64,000 bases of DNA from Flavobacterium aquidurense (GTDB lineage: Bacteria > Bacteroidota > Bacteroidia > Flavobacteriales > Flavobacteriaceae). The position numbers and the translations under genes are program-made. Below the pieces are notes generated by a model. The model did not search any database. It saw only the letters and a list, made by a program, of their open reading frames with translations, and was not told where the DNA came from. The stretch spans positions 124,001-188,000 of the forward strand of contig NZ_JRLF01000011.1 in NCBI RefSeq assembly GCF_001404985.1, in the 5' to 3' direction. Of this stretch, positions 1 through 10,100 are shown piece after piece; positions within the stretch are counted from its first letter, which is position 1; each line of letters starts with the position of its first letter.

Positions 1-379
1 TATCCATTTCTATATCCAGTTTTTTATCTTTTGTTACTGCATAAGTGGCCGCCATACCTTCAAAAATTTTATAAAAATCACCATCATGAAAAGAAGGTCC
101 GCTAAATTTTCCTTTCATTAAACCTGCCGCAATTTCAAAATTTTTATAGGCATGTGAAACGGAATCATTATGATACAAATTCCACATGTAAGGCAAAGTA
201 TTTTTTGTTTCTACATCAAATTGTTCTTTCCAGAAACCATTCGTCCAATGTACATCTTCAAGGCCAACACTTTGTAGTTTTGAATATGGACTTTGAGAAT
301 TTGCAACCAAGCCTTTATTCTGTGCCATAAAAGCACTCGAAAAAAGCAAAGCTAAAAGTATAATGATATTATTTTTCAT
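1..379 (-). CDS. GH127-like beta-L-arabinofuranosidase (DUF1680), 3' part outside window
   Basis: Only the first 126 codons are inside the window; the gene continues past position 1. The start ATG (complement of 377-379) is followed by a short hydrophobic signal peptide of about 20 residues ending in FMAQ, so the product is exported. The mature N-terminus reads VHWTNGFWKEQFDVETKNT and then SHAYKNFEIAAG and FEGMAATYA, the entry motifs of the DUF1680 alpha/alpha-barrel family (GH127 and relatives), which remove beta-L-arabinofuranose or related sugars from plant glycans. The catalytic cysteine/glutamate region is not visible. It is the last visible member of the minus-strand pectin cluster. Family assignment is fairly safe; the substrate is inferred from the neighbours. 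Confidence 0.75.
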   Translation of the reverse strand, partial: MKNNIIILLALLFSSAFMAQNKGLVANSQSPYSKLQSVGLEDVHWTNGFWKEQFDVETKNTLPYMWNLYHNDSVSHAYKNFEIAAGLMKGKFSGPSFHDGDFYKIFEGMAATYAVTKDKKLDIEMD

Positions 380-390
380 TTGATATTAAT

Positions 391-512
391 TTTATCTGCG
401 TGAGAAAAAAATTAGCTCGCAGATTTAGCAGATTTGGCAGATTTTTTTTATTTGTTTTGGATTAAATTAAAATCTACAATGATCTGCATAAATCTTTTTA
501 AATCTGCGTGAA
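391..512. repeat. Imperfect GCAGATTT repeats in the gap before the PL1 gene
   Basis: The gap between the GH127-like and PL1 genes contains CGCAGATTTAGCAGATTTGG followed by further AGATTT words (about 418-448) and an inverted set near 481-510 (GATCTGC and AAATCTGCG). Related words recur at 15540-15743 and 24395-24435. Confidence 0.6.
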
Positions 513-520
513 ACCTTTTT

Positions 521-2974
521 CTATTTTACGAAGAAATTTATCGTTCTGTTCATCGAATCTCCATCGGCATCTTTTACGGTTAACACAAAAGAAGCAAATC
601 CGGGTTCTATAGCTGTAAAGTCAATGTCTTTTCCTTTTAGAATTACTTTTCCGTTTTTTAGATCCGAGAAAGTATAGACCGGTTTATTCTCATATCCTTT
701 GAAATAATCCTGAGCCGAAAAAGATATTTTTTCACCGGAATTTACAAAATAATGAGGCGTTGACAACCAGTCTAAATAATGGTCTAGTTGCGTAAATCCG
801 TCTTTATCTGTATCTGAATTAGCATCAGAGAAATCCCCGGTTTTAGAATTTTCATTTAAGCCAAAAGCTTTTTCCCACCAGTTTGGCAATCCGTCATGAT
901 CTGTGTCCCAATCTGCCGGACGTGTTTCTGTTGCAAAATTTGGCCATCCTCCTGCATCTTGTTCGTTATCGATCATTCCGCCTAAGCCGCTTTTGCTTCC
1001 TTTATAAGTATAGGTTCCTTTTAGGGTTTCATCAACAATTCGATTATCGTGTTTGTCAAAAAATGGCTGATTGGCACCAACATCCGAAAGTACATTTTTA
1101 TAAGCCGCCTGAGCAGATTGTGTTGCTACGAATGATTCAAAAAACGGTTTATCTACAAAAGTCTCATACTCGACTATTTCTTTATTTGTTACCGTCATTT
1201 TTCTACCTTTTTCCTGAGATTTCTCATCAAAATAACCCGGCATTACATTTCCATTAAAATAGTAACGCTGCATTCCTTTCCCAACTCCTTCATGTTGCGC
1301 ATTTAAGGCAACAAAAATTCCTGTTGAAGCTCCCGGTTTATAAAAATTATTTACAAAATTTACTTCGTTTGCTCCGCCGTCAGTTGTGCGGTGTCCCCAG
1401 TTATAAACCACATTATTTGTAATATCTACTTTACCTGAATAATAACCATCTCCGTTCAAACCACCGCCAATACTCCAGTTTCGTCCATAATTATGGGCCA
1501 GTAAATTATGATGAAAACTACCAATATCACCGCCAATTGTTGCTGCATAACCATGCATTTTTCCTGCTTCGTATTTATCATGTCCAGCAACATTTAAGGC
1601 CTCAGAAATTAAAGTTCGCTGTAATGTGATATGATGTGCACCACGAGAACTAAACGATTCGTCAATAGTCCAGCTTATAGAACAATGATCGATTATACTG
1701 TAATTTGCTCCCGTTAATCCCATTCCGTCATAAGTAGTTCCGCCACCAATTCTAACTTTCAAAAAACGAACAACACCATCATTTCCTGTAAGTCCAATTG
1801 GCGCTCTGCTAATCGTAATTCCTTCTCCCGGTGCGGTTTGACCTGCGATCGTAATATAAGGTTGATTTACTACCAATCTCGAAGCCAGTTTAATATTTCC
1901 TGATACATTAAACACAATCGTTCTTGGACCAATTTGCTGGTTTACCGCGTCACGCAAACTTCCAGGACCATCATCGTTTAAATTCGTTACTTCCAGAACT
2001 TTTCCACCTCTTCCACCTACTGCAAAACGTCCATAACCTTCGGCTCCCGGAAAAGCCAATTGTGCCGGTTTAAACGACCAGACATTTCCTAAAGTTACTT
2101 CGCCTTTTGCATCGACTTCATCAATGCGCCAGTAATAAGTTGAACCACTGTATAAATCTGCAACAGGAAAAGTATTATTGGTTAATTTGCCTTTAAATTC
2201 TTTTGAAGCATCAGTTGCATTTGTGACCGCAGTTGAATCTTCTCCAAAATACAATTTATGTGCAACGGCCTTTTTTGAAGCGTCCCATTTGAGTACTGTA
2301 GTTTTATCTGCCACGACAACATGTTCATCTCTGTTTTTTGGCTCAGGAGAACGTGCCTGATTCATTAAGTTGGGCGTATCGATCTCAAAACCATTGATTA
2401 CAATTTGTTTGATAATATCCGGATTTGTTGTGGGATCAATTTCAAAACGAATAATTACATCTTTAGCTTTTACAGCATTAAAAGTAATATAAGCCATCGC
2501 TGCATCTATTTTGGCATTTGCTCTTTGACTCGCGTTTACGGTTTCCTGCAGTTTTCCGTTTACATAAATTTTGATTGGCGAGAATGTCTTTCCGGTAATT
2601 ACATCAAAAGCATTGTGAAACGTTAAAAGTGTATGTTTTCCTGCTTTTAATCCGCTTATTTTTAATTCCAGATTTTCAGCTGTTACTAATCCATCGCTTC
2701 CTAATCGATTATAGTGTGGCGCACTCATTCCTACTTTATACCATTTTGAGGTAAAGTTTCCTTTCAGTTTAAAGGTTACTTTATTAAATGATTTCTCGGC
2801 TTCTTTTGCTTCATTAATGACCCACGATTCATAGCTCGGGTCATGAACTTCTTCTAATCTTCTTTGAAAAAAGTCAAAATCGACTTTTACGATTTGCTTT
2901 TCAGCGGATTGTGCTTGTCCGTTTGCAGCAAAAAGTAATGCTAATGCAAAAGAACTAAATAATTTTTTGGTCAT
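521..2974 (-). CDS. Secreted pectate lyase, PL1-type, with fibronectin-like N-terminal part
   Basis: Exported 817-residue enzyme predicted to cleave (rhamno)galacturonan backbones by beta-elimination. Residues 1-21 form a signal peptide ending at GQAQ. A beta-sandwich region follows, then a fibronectin-III-like stretch at about 212-303 (TYYWRIDEVDAKGEV). The lyase starts near 309 with FPGAEGYG, GGRGGKVLEVTNLNDDGPGSL and INH-type beta-helix motifs such as IIDHCSISWTIDES and TLISEALN, typical of Bacteroidota PL1 lyases. Near 693-730 lie thrombospondin-3-like calcium loops (DTDHDGLPNWWEKAFGLN, DTDKDG). It ends in a further beta domain. It stands 7 nt downstream of the DUF5703 gene, so the two are probably co-transcribed. 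The lyase call is strong; the exact PL1 subfamily is not determined. Confidence 0.88.
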   Translation of the reverse strand: MTKKLFSSFALALLFAANGQAQSAEKQIVKVDFDFFQRRLEEVHDPSYESWVINEAKEAEKSFNKVTFKLKGNFTSKWYKVGMSAPHYNRLGSDGLVTAENLELKISGLKAGKHTLLTFHNAFDVITGKTFSPIKIYVNGKLQETVNASQRANAKIDAAMAYITFNAVKAKDVIIRFEIDPTTNPDIIKQIVINGFEIDTPNLMNQARSPEPKNRDEHVVVADKTTVLKWDASKKAVAHKLYFGEDSTAVTNATDASKEFKGKLTNNTFPVADLYSGSTYYWRIDEVDAKGEVTLGNVWSFKPAQLAFPGAEGYGRFAVGGRGGKVLEVTNLNDDGPGSLRDAVNQQIGPRTIVFNVSGNIKLASRLVVNQPYITIAGQTAPGEGITISRAPIGLTGNDGVVRFLKVRIGGGTTYDGMGLTGANYSIIDHCSISWTIDESFSSRGAHHITLQRTLISEALNVAGHDKYEAGKMHGYAATIGGDIGSFHHNLLAHNYGRNWSIGGGLNGDGYYSGKVDITNNVVYNWGHRTTDGGANEVNFVNNFYKPGASTGIFVALNAQHEGVGKGMQRYYFNGNVMPGYFDEKSQEKGRKMTVTNKEIVEYETFVDKPFFESFVATQSAQAAYKNVLSDVGANQPFFDKHDNRIVDETLKGTYTYKGSKSGLGGMIDNEQDAGGWPNFATETRPADWDTDHDGLPNWWEKAFGLNENSKTGDFSDANSDTDKDGFTQLDHYLDWLSTPHYFVNSGEKISFSAQDYFKGYENKPVYTFSDLKNGKVILKGKDIDFTAIEPGFASFVLTVKDADGDSMNRTINFFVK

Positions 2975-2981
2975 GTTTTCT

Positions 2982-5312
2982 TTAATTTTGTTTTATTTTT
3001 TCTCCTTCTGATACATTCAGAAGATTGATTATATCTTTTTTTCTTTCTTCTGGAATTACTTTCAAAACTTTCAATTTGCCATTTATAAGTTCTGCTTCCA
3101 CAGTTGTATTTTGCTTTGCATGTAATTTAAAATGCACATTCCAATCTTTTGGCCAGGCCGGAAAAAGATAAATTTTTCCATCTGCTTCCTGCAAAAGCAT
3201 TTCCTGCATGCCAATCATTCCGGATCCGCCCCAATTATGATCAGGAACCCAATCGAAACCCGGACCCCAAAATGCAGGAAATCTTCGGTCAGAATTGCTC
3301 ATTTTTAAAGTATTATATTTTGCTGTTTCATTGGTTAAACCCAATCGGGCCGAGAAAATATTATCTTGTTTCCAACCTGCATGACTTCTAAATTTTATAG
3401 CATGCGTATCGTATTTCCATGTATTTAGAGCGGTTTCTAAATCTGGTTTCCCAATGCCGTAAATTCCCCAAGGATAAACCGGATACAATTGCGGAACCTC
3501 AGAATTATTGACTCTTTCCCACGATTTTGCCGGAACTAATACTTTATGATTTTCGATTTGCCCAAAATTTAAAGGCGGAATTCTAGTCTCAAAACCTTTT
3601 AAATATTCTAATTCTTCTTTTGATAATTGTTCTGAAGAAAGGTTTAAAAGATTCTCTGTAATTACTTTTAAAGCCGAAATCGTACTATTTGAATTATAAG
3701 TCATCTTATACGTTTCGGCACCTGAACCCGGATATAAAACTAATTTTCCATTTCCGTCCAAAGCTTTTCTGCCTCTTTGTTTAGCGAGATATTGATAATG
3801 TTCATCAAAAAACCGAAGACAGCTTATGATAAACGAATTGTATTTCCGTATGTCTTCTCCGGCATATTCCTTTTGCTGCAGCATCATTTGGCAAAACTCA
3901 AAAACCGTGTCCCATTCATATTCCAGCCACGCATTATATTCCATTCCCGGATCATAATCTGCCGGACGCTTCCAGTCATATTCAGCAGGATTTGGCAAAC
4001 CAAAATTCTCTAATTGTTCTGTAAATGATGCTCCGTTATGATTCCAATACACTTTGCTTCTTAATTCCGCGTTTTTTTGAAGACTCAGATAATAATCCAA
4101 CTGTGATTTCATCATATCAAAATCACCGCTTTTTACCATCGGAAAATAAACCAATCGCTGATTTTGAGCCGTCATCGTTCCTCCGCCCCAATTCCTGAAA
4201 TCAGGTGTAAAATTTAAATCCGGATTCGTAAAAACAGGATCAACAGTAAAAAGTCCGCCGTTGAATTTTGTTGGATATTTTCCGTATGCATTACAGCCTA
4301 ACATATAACGGAATAACTGATAATTTTGCCCCATTTGATACACCGAATCTTTCTCAATCGATTGATTTTTTTGGGTAAAAATAAAACTGCGGTTCCAGAA
4401 ATCATTCCACCATTTTATCGTCTTTTTTTCTGCTTGTTTTGAAATGTTTTTATTTGCCGAAATTTGATTTTTCAGATCATTATTCCAAACATCAAAATCA
4501 GATTGACTTATATTTAAATAAAGTGCCAAAGCGTGATTTTTAGAAGGTTTTATGCTCGAAAGGTTAAATCCTCTAAAATCTGTATTTTGATACGTTCCTG
4601 TATAAGTTCCATTTGGTTTTAGATTATTTCCGGTCATAAATCCACCAAAAGTCAGATTTGCCAAAGGATTCAGCATTTGATCTTTTACCGATTCCAATTT
4701 TTGCTGTTTTACCGCAACATCGAAAACAGTATTTTCTCTATTTCTATGGTAGAATTTTACACCGTTGTTTTCAAACGAAACAGAATCTTTATAAGTAATA
4801 ATTTCTCCTTGTGGTGCCCATTTATACGAATTGGCATTGTTTGCTTTTCCTTTGGATTCTCTGTTTTTATAACGCCAGCTTTCATAAGAAGCCGTCATTT
4901 GCAATGCTGTTTTACTTTCTAAATCCAAATGAATAATAGGTTTAAAAACATCTACCCAAAGCTTGATTTTAGTATTATTTTGAGCAATCGAAATATATCC
5001 GTCTTTCAGTTTCAATTCCTGATGAAAACCGTCATTATCCTTAAACGGATTTGGAGATAAAGTCACTTTTATACGGCCTAATTTCAGTAAAGTATTATGT
5101 TCATCAAAAGTACCGCTTCTAGAAAAATAAAAATACAAATCTCCTTTTTCAACCCAGACATTCAAACCAATATCACCGCCACCCAAAGGCATGGATTCTG
5201 ATGCATTATTGCTTTGCGTATTCCAGATCTGATTGTAGTTTTCTAGCACAGGAATTTGCGCTTTAGCATAAAGCGTAATGAAGAAAAAGAATATGTAAAT
5301 TGTATTTTTCAA
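2982..5312 (-). CDS. DUF5703 family glycan-active protein (GH95-like toroid fold)
   Basis: Exported 776-residue protein with a signal peptide (residues 1-18, ending YAKAQ). The N-terminal domain carries SESMPLGGGDIGLNVWVEKGDLYFY, the DUF5703 signature. The middle and C-terminal parts look like the alpha/alpha-toroid of GH95/GH65-type hydrolases (WNHNGASFTEQ, YPVYPWGIYGIG, GGSGMIGMQEMLLQ, IYLFPAWPKDWNVHFKL). This family is common in pectin and rhamnogalacturonan loci of Bacteroidota, but I know of no settled activity. It lies directly upstream of the PL1 gene in the same direction and 185 nt after the esterase gene. A role as an exo-acting hydrolase on a pectin side chain is inference only. 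Confidence 0.75.
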   Translation of the reverse strand: MKNTIYIFFFFITLYAKAQIPVLENYNQIWNTQSNNASESMPLGGGDIGLNVWVEKGDLYFYFSRSGTFDEHNTLLKLGRIKVTLSPNPFKDNDGFHQELKLKDGYISIAQNNTKIKLWVDVFKPIIHLDLESKTALQMTASYESWRYKNRESKGKANNANSYKWAPQGEIITYKDSVSFENNGVKFYHRNRENTVFDVAVKQQKLESVKDQMLNPLANLTFGGFMTGNNLKPNGTYTGTYQNTDFRGFNLSSIKPSKNHALALYLNISQSDFDVWNNDLKNQISANKNISKQAEKKTIKWWNDFWNRSFIFTQKNQSIEKDSVYQMGQNYQLFRYMLGCNAYGKYPTKFNGGLFTVDPVFTNPDLNFTPDFRNWGGGTMTAQNQRLVYFPMVKSGDFDMMKSQLDYYLSLQKNAELRSKVYWNHNGASFTEQLENFGLPNPAEYDWKRPADYDPGMEYNAWLEYEWDTVFEFCQMMLQQKEYAGEDIRKYNSFIISCLRFFDEHYQYLAKQRGRKALDGNGKLVLYPGSGAETYKMTYNSNSTISALKVITENLLNLSSEQLSKEELEYLKGFETRIPPLNFGQIENHKVLVPAKSWERVNNSEVPQLYPVYPWGIYGIGKPDLETALNTWKYDTHAIKFRSHAGWKQDNIFSARLGLTNETAKYNTLKMSNSDRRFPAFWGPGFDWVPDHNWGGSGMIGMQEMLLQEADGKIYLFPAWPKDWNVHFKLHAKQNTTVEAELINGKLKVLKVIPEERKKDIINLLNVSEGEKIKQN

Positions 5313-5347
5313 GTTTTTTATTTTTCTGTTTTTTATTCTTCCAGCTT

Positions 5348-5448
5348 GTCATCCCGAGGAACGAAGAATTTTCGCAAGTAGCTCCTCAATCAAAATCGCT
5401 AATCTTTGTCGACGCTGTAAACGAAGATCCCTCGTTCCTCGGGATGAC
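5348..5448. repeat. Palindromic intergenic element (GTCATCCCGAGGAACGA arms)
   Basis: Perfect 17-bp inverted arms, GTCATCCCGAGGAACGA at 5348-5364 and its complement at 5432-5448, enclose 67 nt in the gap between the esterase and DUF5703 genes. Related copies with other arm sequences lie at 17441-17547, 21571-21613 and 45863-45878. It resembles the dispersed REP-like hairpins common in Flavobacteriia. Confidence 0.7.
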
Positions 5449-5497
5449 AAACTATACGTCAATTCACAATTTACAATTCATAATTAACAATTATAAA

Positions 5498-6931
5498 CTA
5501 CCATTCATCCGTTCTAAACGAAGAAACCGGCAAACCGCCTGCGCTAAACAATTCTGCTTTGGCGAAATTTTTCCATAAATAACGTACAGCAACTGGCTTT
5601 GTCACTTTATCTGAAGTCAGAACTACTGATTTCCTTCTGACTACGGTTTTGGCCGGATAAAAAACTTTATCTTCTCCTGCTATTTCAAAACCTAAAACTT
5701 CTTTATCATAAGAGGTAATTCCGTTGGCAACGTCATCAAAAGAAACGGTTACCGAACCGTCTTTTATTTCCATCGATTTATATTTCGGGCTTTCAAATTC
5801 GAAACCTTCGATTCCGTATGTTTTGGCTAAAGCCTGAAAAGCCAATCTATTTCCTCCTTTTTCCTTATCCATTGGGTGAATGTTATTTTCTTCGCCAACA
5901 TCCATCAAAACTGCCATTCCTGAATTCGGAATTTCCTTTGAAGCTTTCAATTGTGCTTCTCTTAAATAAGCCGAATTATACTTTTCTAAATAATCTTTTG
6001 GGTGAAATGAGGCATAATTAAATGGTGCTATCTGAGCATAATAAAAAGGGAAATCGCCTTGTTTCCAAAGTGTTCTCCAACTACTTACCATTTTCTTCAT
6101 TAAGTCTTTGTATTCAGAAGCTCTTTCGTAATTTGATTCTCCCTGATACCAGATACATCCTTTGATTCCGTAACCAATTACAGGCGAAAGCATTCCGTTG
6201 AATAAAGTTGTTGCAACACGATTGGGATCTTTTGCCAAATCCTCTTTTGTGGTTGGAATTTTAGCACTTGTAAAATCTTTCAGCATTTCCTGATTCATCC
6301 AGGCTTCCATACTTGAGCCTCCGTATGAAACATGAATTAATCCCACCGGAACATCTAAAACCTCCTGTAAAAGAGAACCAAAATACCAGGCTGTTGCACT
6401 AAAATTTGAAGCCGATTTTGGTGAAGCAACTTCCCATTTTCCTTCAAAATCTTCTAAAGGTTCTAAAACTGTAGCTCTTGGAATCGTAATTAAACGAATG
6501 TTTTTATTGGTCGATTTTACAATGATTTCATTTCCGTTTTTTACAGGCTGCCCCTGAAAACCTTTCAAAGGCATTTCCATATTCGATTGTCCGGAACATA
6601 GCCAGACTTCACCAATCAATACATTTTTGATAATGACTTTTTCTGTTCCTTCAGCAACTTCAATCGTAAAAGGTCCGCCAAATGATGGCGTTTTTAATTC
6701 CGTTTTCCATTTACCGGAATTGTCTGCTTTTACCTTGTAGGTTTTAGAATCCCATGATGTTTTTATCAGGAGATTCGCATTCTTCTCAGCCCAGCCCCAA
6801 ATTGGCGCGTTCGACTTTTGCTGTAGCATCATATTGTCTGTAAACAATGCCGGTAATTTGATTTTTGCATTGATTTGAATGCTTGCGAAAAGCAAAATCA
6901 TTAATGTAAAAGCGCATTTAATATTTTTCAT
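5498..6931 (-). CDS. Sialate O-acetylesterase-like SGNH carbohydrate esterase
   Basis: Exported 477-residue esterase predicted to remove O-acetyl groups from pectic sugars. A signal peptide covers about residues 1-22 (ending INAK). An immunoglobulin-like N-terminal segment (GWAEKNANLLIKTSW) precedes the SGNH hydrolase domain. The nucleophile-serine block is EVWLCSGQSNMEMPL, the middle block is IWYQGESNYERA, and the Asp/His block region is NIHPMDKEKGGNRLA. This order and length fit the 9-O-acetylesterase family found in pectin and xylan loci. It is on the same strand as the DUF5703 and PL1 genes and is separated from them by a hairpin repeat. The family is clear; the acetylated substrate is inferred from the cluster. 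Confidence 0.87.
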   Translation of the reverse strand: MKNIKCAFTLMILLFASIQINAKIKLPALFTDNMMLQQKSNAPIWGWAEKNANLLIKTSWDSKTYKVKADNSGKWKTELKTPSFGGPFTIEVAEGTEKVIIKNVLIGEVWLCSGQSNMEMPLKGFQGQPVKNGNEIIVKSTNKNIRLITIPRATVLEPLEDFEGKWEVASPKSASNFSATAWYFGSLLQEVLDVPVGLIHVSYGGSSMEAWMNQEMLKDFTSAKIPTTKEDLAKDPNRVATTLFNGMLSPVIGYGIKGCIWYQGESNYERASEYKDLMKKMVSSWRTLWKQGDFPFYYAQIAPFNYASFHPKDYLEKYNSAYLREAQLKASKEIPNSGMAVLMDVGEENNIHPMDKEKGGNRLAFQALAKTYGIEGFEFESPKYKSMEIKDGSVTVSFDDVANGITSYDKEVLGFEIAGEDKVFYPAKTVVRRKSVVLTSDKVTKPVAVRYLWKNFAKAELFSAGGLPVSSFRTDEW

Positions 6932-7168
6932 GTTTAATCATTATTTTTTGCCACAGATTAAATGATTATCTGGATTTTTAATCTGTAGCATATTTTCCTT
7001 TATTTTTTGAATTGCCTTAGTAATTATATTTTGGCTAAAGCCAATAACACACCAATCTTTACATCCAGCTAAAGCCGAAACCTATTCATCTATTCTCTTT
7101 TCCATTTTCCAAAAAACTTTCATCCTTCATCTAACTTCTTTCATCTTACCTCTTTCATTTTACCTCTT
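6932..7168. other. Intergenic gap with short palindromic and tandem words
   Basis: A 237-nt gap between the GH106 and esterase genes. It holds a CAGATTAAATGATTATCTG-like inverted word near 6955-6974, the small palindrome TTGGCTAAAGCCAA with a decayed second copy (GCTAAAGCC) some 40 nt later, and a 14-bp tandem repeat at its right end. No gene was recognised. Confidence 0.5.
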
Positions 7169-7185
7169 TCATTTTACCTCTTTCA
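7130..7185. repeat. 14-bp tandem repeat running across the GH106 stop codon
   Basis: Four units of TTTTACCTCTTTCA lie in exact 14-bp register: 7130-7143 (three mismatches), 7144-7157 (one mismatch), 7158-7171 and 7172-7185 (both perfect). The last unit is coding and the stop codon (7169-7171) sits in the third. Confidence 0.8.
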
Positions 7186-10100
7186 CAAGAACAACCGGCC
7201 CTAATAAACCCGCTTTCAACAACTGTTCTCCCTCCAAACGAAATGGCGCTGTTGTCCAGGTTAATCGTTCTTCTTTTGGTAATTTCTCATCCCCAATTAA
7301 TCGGTTTGCCCAGGTATTTGTAATTTTTATTTCTATTGTATTTTTTCCTTTTTTTAATGCCTCAGAAACATCAACTTTATATGGAAATGTCCAAAGCGTT
7401 CCGCAATCTTTACCGTTGATAATTACTTCGGCAATATTGGCAATCGTTCCTAAATCCAGCCAGATTTTATCTGTTGATTTACCTTTCCAGTTCAGTTCTT
7501 TTTTATAAACAGTTGTTCCTGAATAATATTTAATATGATCATTTTCTGAAGTACTCCAGTCGAAAAGTTTATCTGTTTTCACCACTTCTTTCGGACCTTT
7601 AAATTCCGGATCAAACTGCAAATCCCAGTTTTCATCTAAAGTTTGAAGTGTTTCAAATTCAGTACCTTTTTGAACTCCTTTTGCGACAATCTCTTTTGTT
7701 TCTTCTTTAAAAATGACAAAACCGGATTCATTTGAATCTAAAGTTACAGATACAATTGTTCGTCCGTTTTCAATTTTCCAATTTGCTAAAGCAGTAGTTT
7801 TGTCCGTAACCGGATTATACCATTCCGGAATTTTTCCAGCAACTCTAAACGAAACATCAAATTGTCTTTTTACTGAATTTTGATTGGAAATAAAGTAAAT
7901 ATCTTCTGTTGGAGATTTGCGATGTGTCCACGCTAAAGTTTCCGAATCGGCTCTGTTTAATTTCGGAAAATAAACATCTTGCTGAATTCCAATTGAAGTA
8001 AAATCATTTGCTAAATACGGCAATTTGATTACCGTTCCTTTTTCTATTTTCCATGAAGATGCGTTCCCTTTATTATCCCAGATTTCATCAAGAACATTTT
8101 TCCATTTTTTTTGATCTACTTCTGATTGAATTCCGGGTTGCAAATCCGGTTTTTCGTCAATAAAAACAGTTGCTCCGTCTTTTATCAGTTGTAACATTTT
8201 TTCGGCTACAGCCAAAGAAATCATTTTATTGGGTGCCATTTTATGACTTCCCGGAAACAATAAAGCTCCGTATTCAATACTATTGCTAAAAATTACTTTT
8301 CCGTTTTCAACTTTAGCGTTATTTAACAATACATCAGCATTAAAAGAATCGTATTGATAACCATTCATCGCATTTATCCATTGTGATAAATCAGTAGAAT
8401 TTTTAGTAGAACTTACTTCTTTCGGAATTTTAATGCTTGGCTGACCTTCATTTTTTAATCGGATAGCTTCGCTTTCAATTCTTTCTTTTCCAAAAACATT
8501 CGGAATAAAAGGCAACAATCGATCCGGAAGAACGGAGCGCGACGGTAAATCTTCTCCAATAAAAACCGCCAGATCAATTACAGGTTTCCCTTTTTGCAAT
8601 TGAAACTGCACTCGCTGGCAATAATCAACCCATGCTTTTCCGGGTTTCCACCAGGTTTGATCTCTCTGAAAATAAGATCCAACACCGTCTAATGTCATTC
8701 CGGGTTTACGATCTGTCCACGGATTGTGTACAAAAACATGATAGAAAAAGCGGTTGATTCCCAGTGCATAATTTCTGTCAGCCAAAGTTTTTAGATTCCC
8801 CGGATGTTCATCCCAATCCATTTTTAATTCTGTAAAAGCTTCAGCCTGAATAATGTCTTTTCCGTAAATATGTCCTCCTGAAATAGCGTCAAGCATGTCA
8901 TTTGGTTTATCATGAGTGGGACTTTTAAGCCAAAATTCCCCACTTGGATAATCGATATGTTTAAAATGTAAAAGTCCGTCACTCATCATGGTTGGCGCCA
9001 CATTCTCTGAGCTAAATTTTACATTTGCTTTTTTAGCTTCGTCTGCCATCGTTGCGAAAAAATTATCACAAACCAATTCTGCAATAGTTTTTCTTATATC
9101 ATAAAGTACTTTCTCTGAAGTTTGAATATCGTTTACAGGAATTCCCGCCATGACTGGCAAATAGTCTACAATATCATATCCTCTGCGTGTTTTAAACTCG
9201 TTTCTAAAGACAGGCGACCAGTTTTGACTTCCACATTCCCAGCTATCTATATGCAGTATTTTTACCACTTTTGAAGCCAGTTCAGGTCCTGCAACTCTCA
9301 ACATTTCACCAAACCAGTGATCCAATTGAAAACGAACCGCTACGGGATTAAATTTATCCACTTCTAATCCTCTTCCTGCGCCTGCAGTTGCATTTTCATG
9401 TCCTGTAGAAGTATATCCAAAACGAATAATACGCCAATTTCCTTTTACAGAAGTTTTCCAGTTTAAAACTCCTTTTTCATCCACAAACTTTGAAATATTA
9501 ATCATTTTTGATAGATCAATACAATCAGCTTTACTGATTTCCCGTTCAGTTATTTGCGGGCTTAAACGCCAGATTGCTCCAGATTTTCCCTGATAATTAT
9601 CTATTAAAGGCTCGTTTGATAATAAAATTTTAGCCACTTTTAATCCTTGATTCCATTTTGCGGGATCCAGGTCTTCTGCTCCCGGTTCTGTGCCTTCAGG
9701 ATCATAAACAAATCTGAAATATTTAGCTTTTGTCGGGATAATACTGTGCGTATAAAAGGCATCAACATCTTGCCAACCGTGACGAGGAGTAGTTAATCTG
9801 CCAAGACTTTTAAAATTCTTTCCATCGTCGCTCACTTCAATAATTAAACGATGTGCCTGAAAGTTATTTCCTTTGGTTTCTATCTGAATCGATTTGCATA
9901 AAAACGGCTGATCAAATTCGTATTGTATCCAGCCTTTTTCTTTCAATCTAAATTGATCGTCTTTGTTCCTGTCGCTTAAAAATGAAGCATCAAAATCAGC
10001 AATTGTCGACGTGATTTTAGGACGATTTTCGTTTGATGTTATATAAATTTCTTTTACCGGAATTGCAAAAGCGTCAATATCTTTATAATAATCCTTATAA

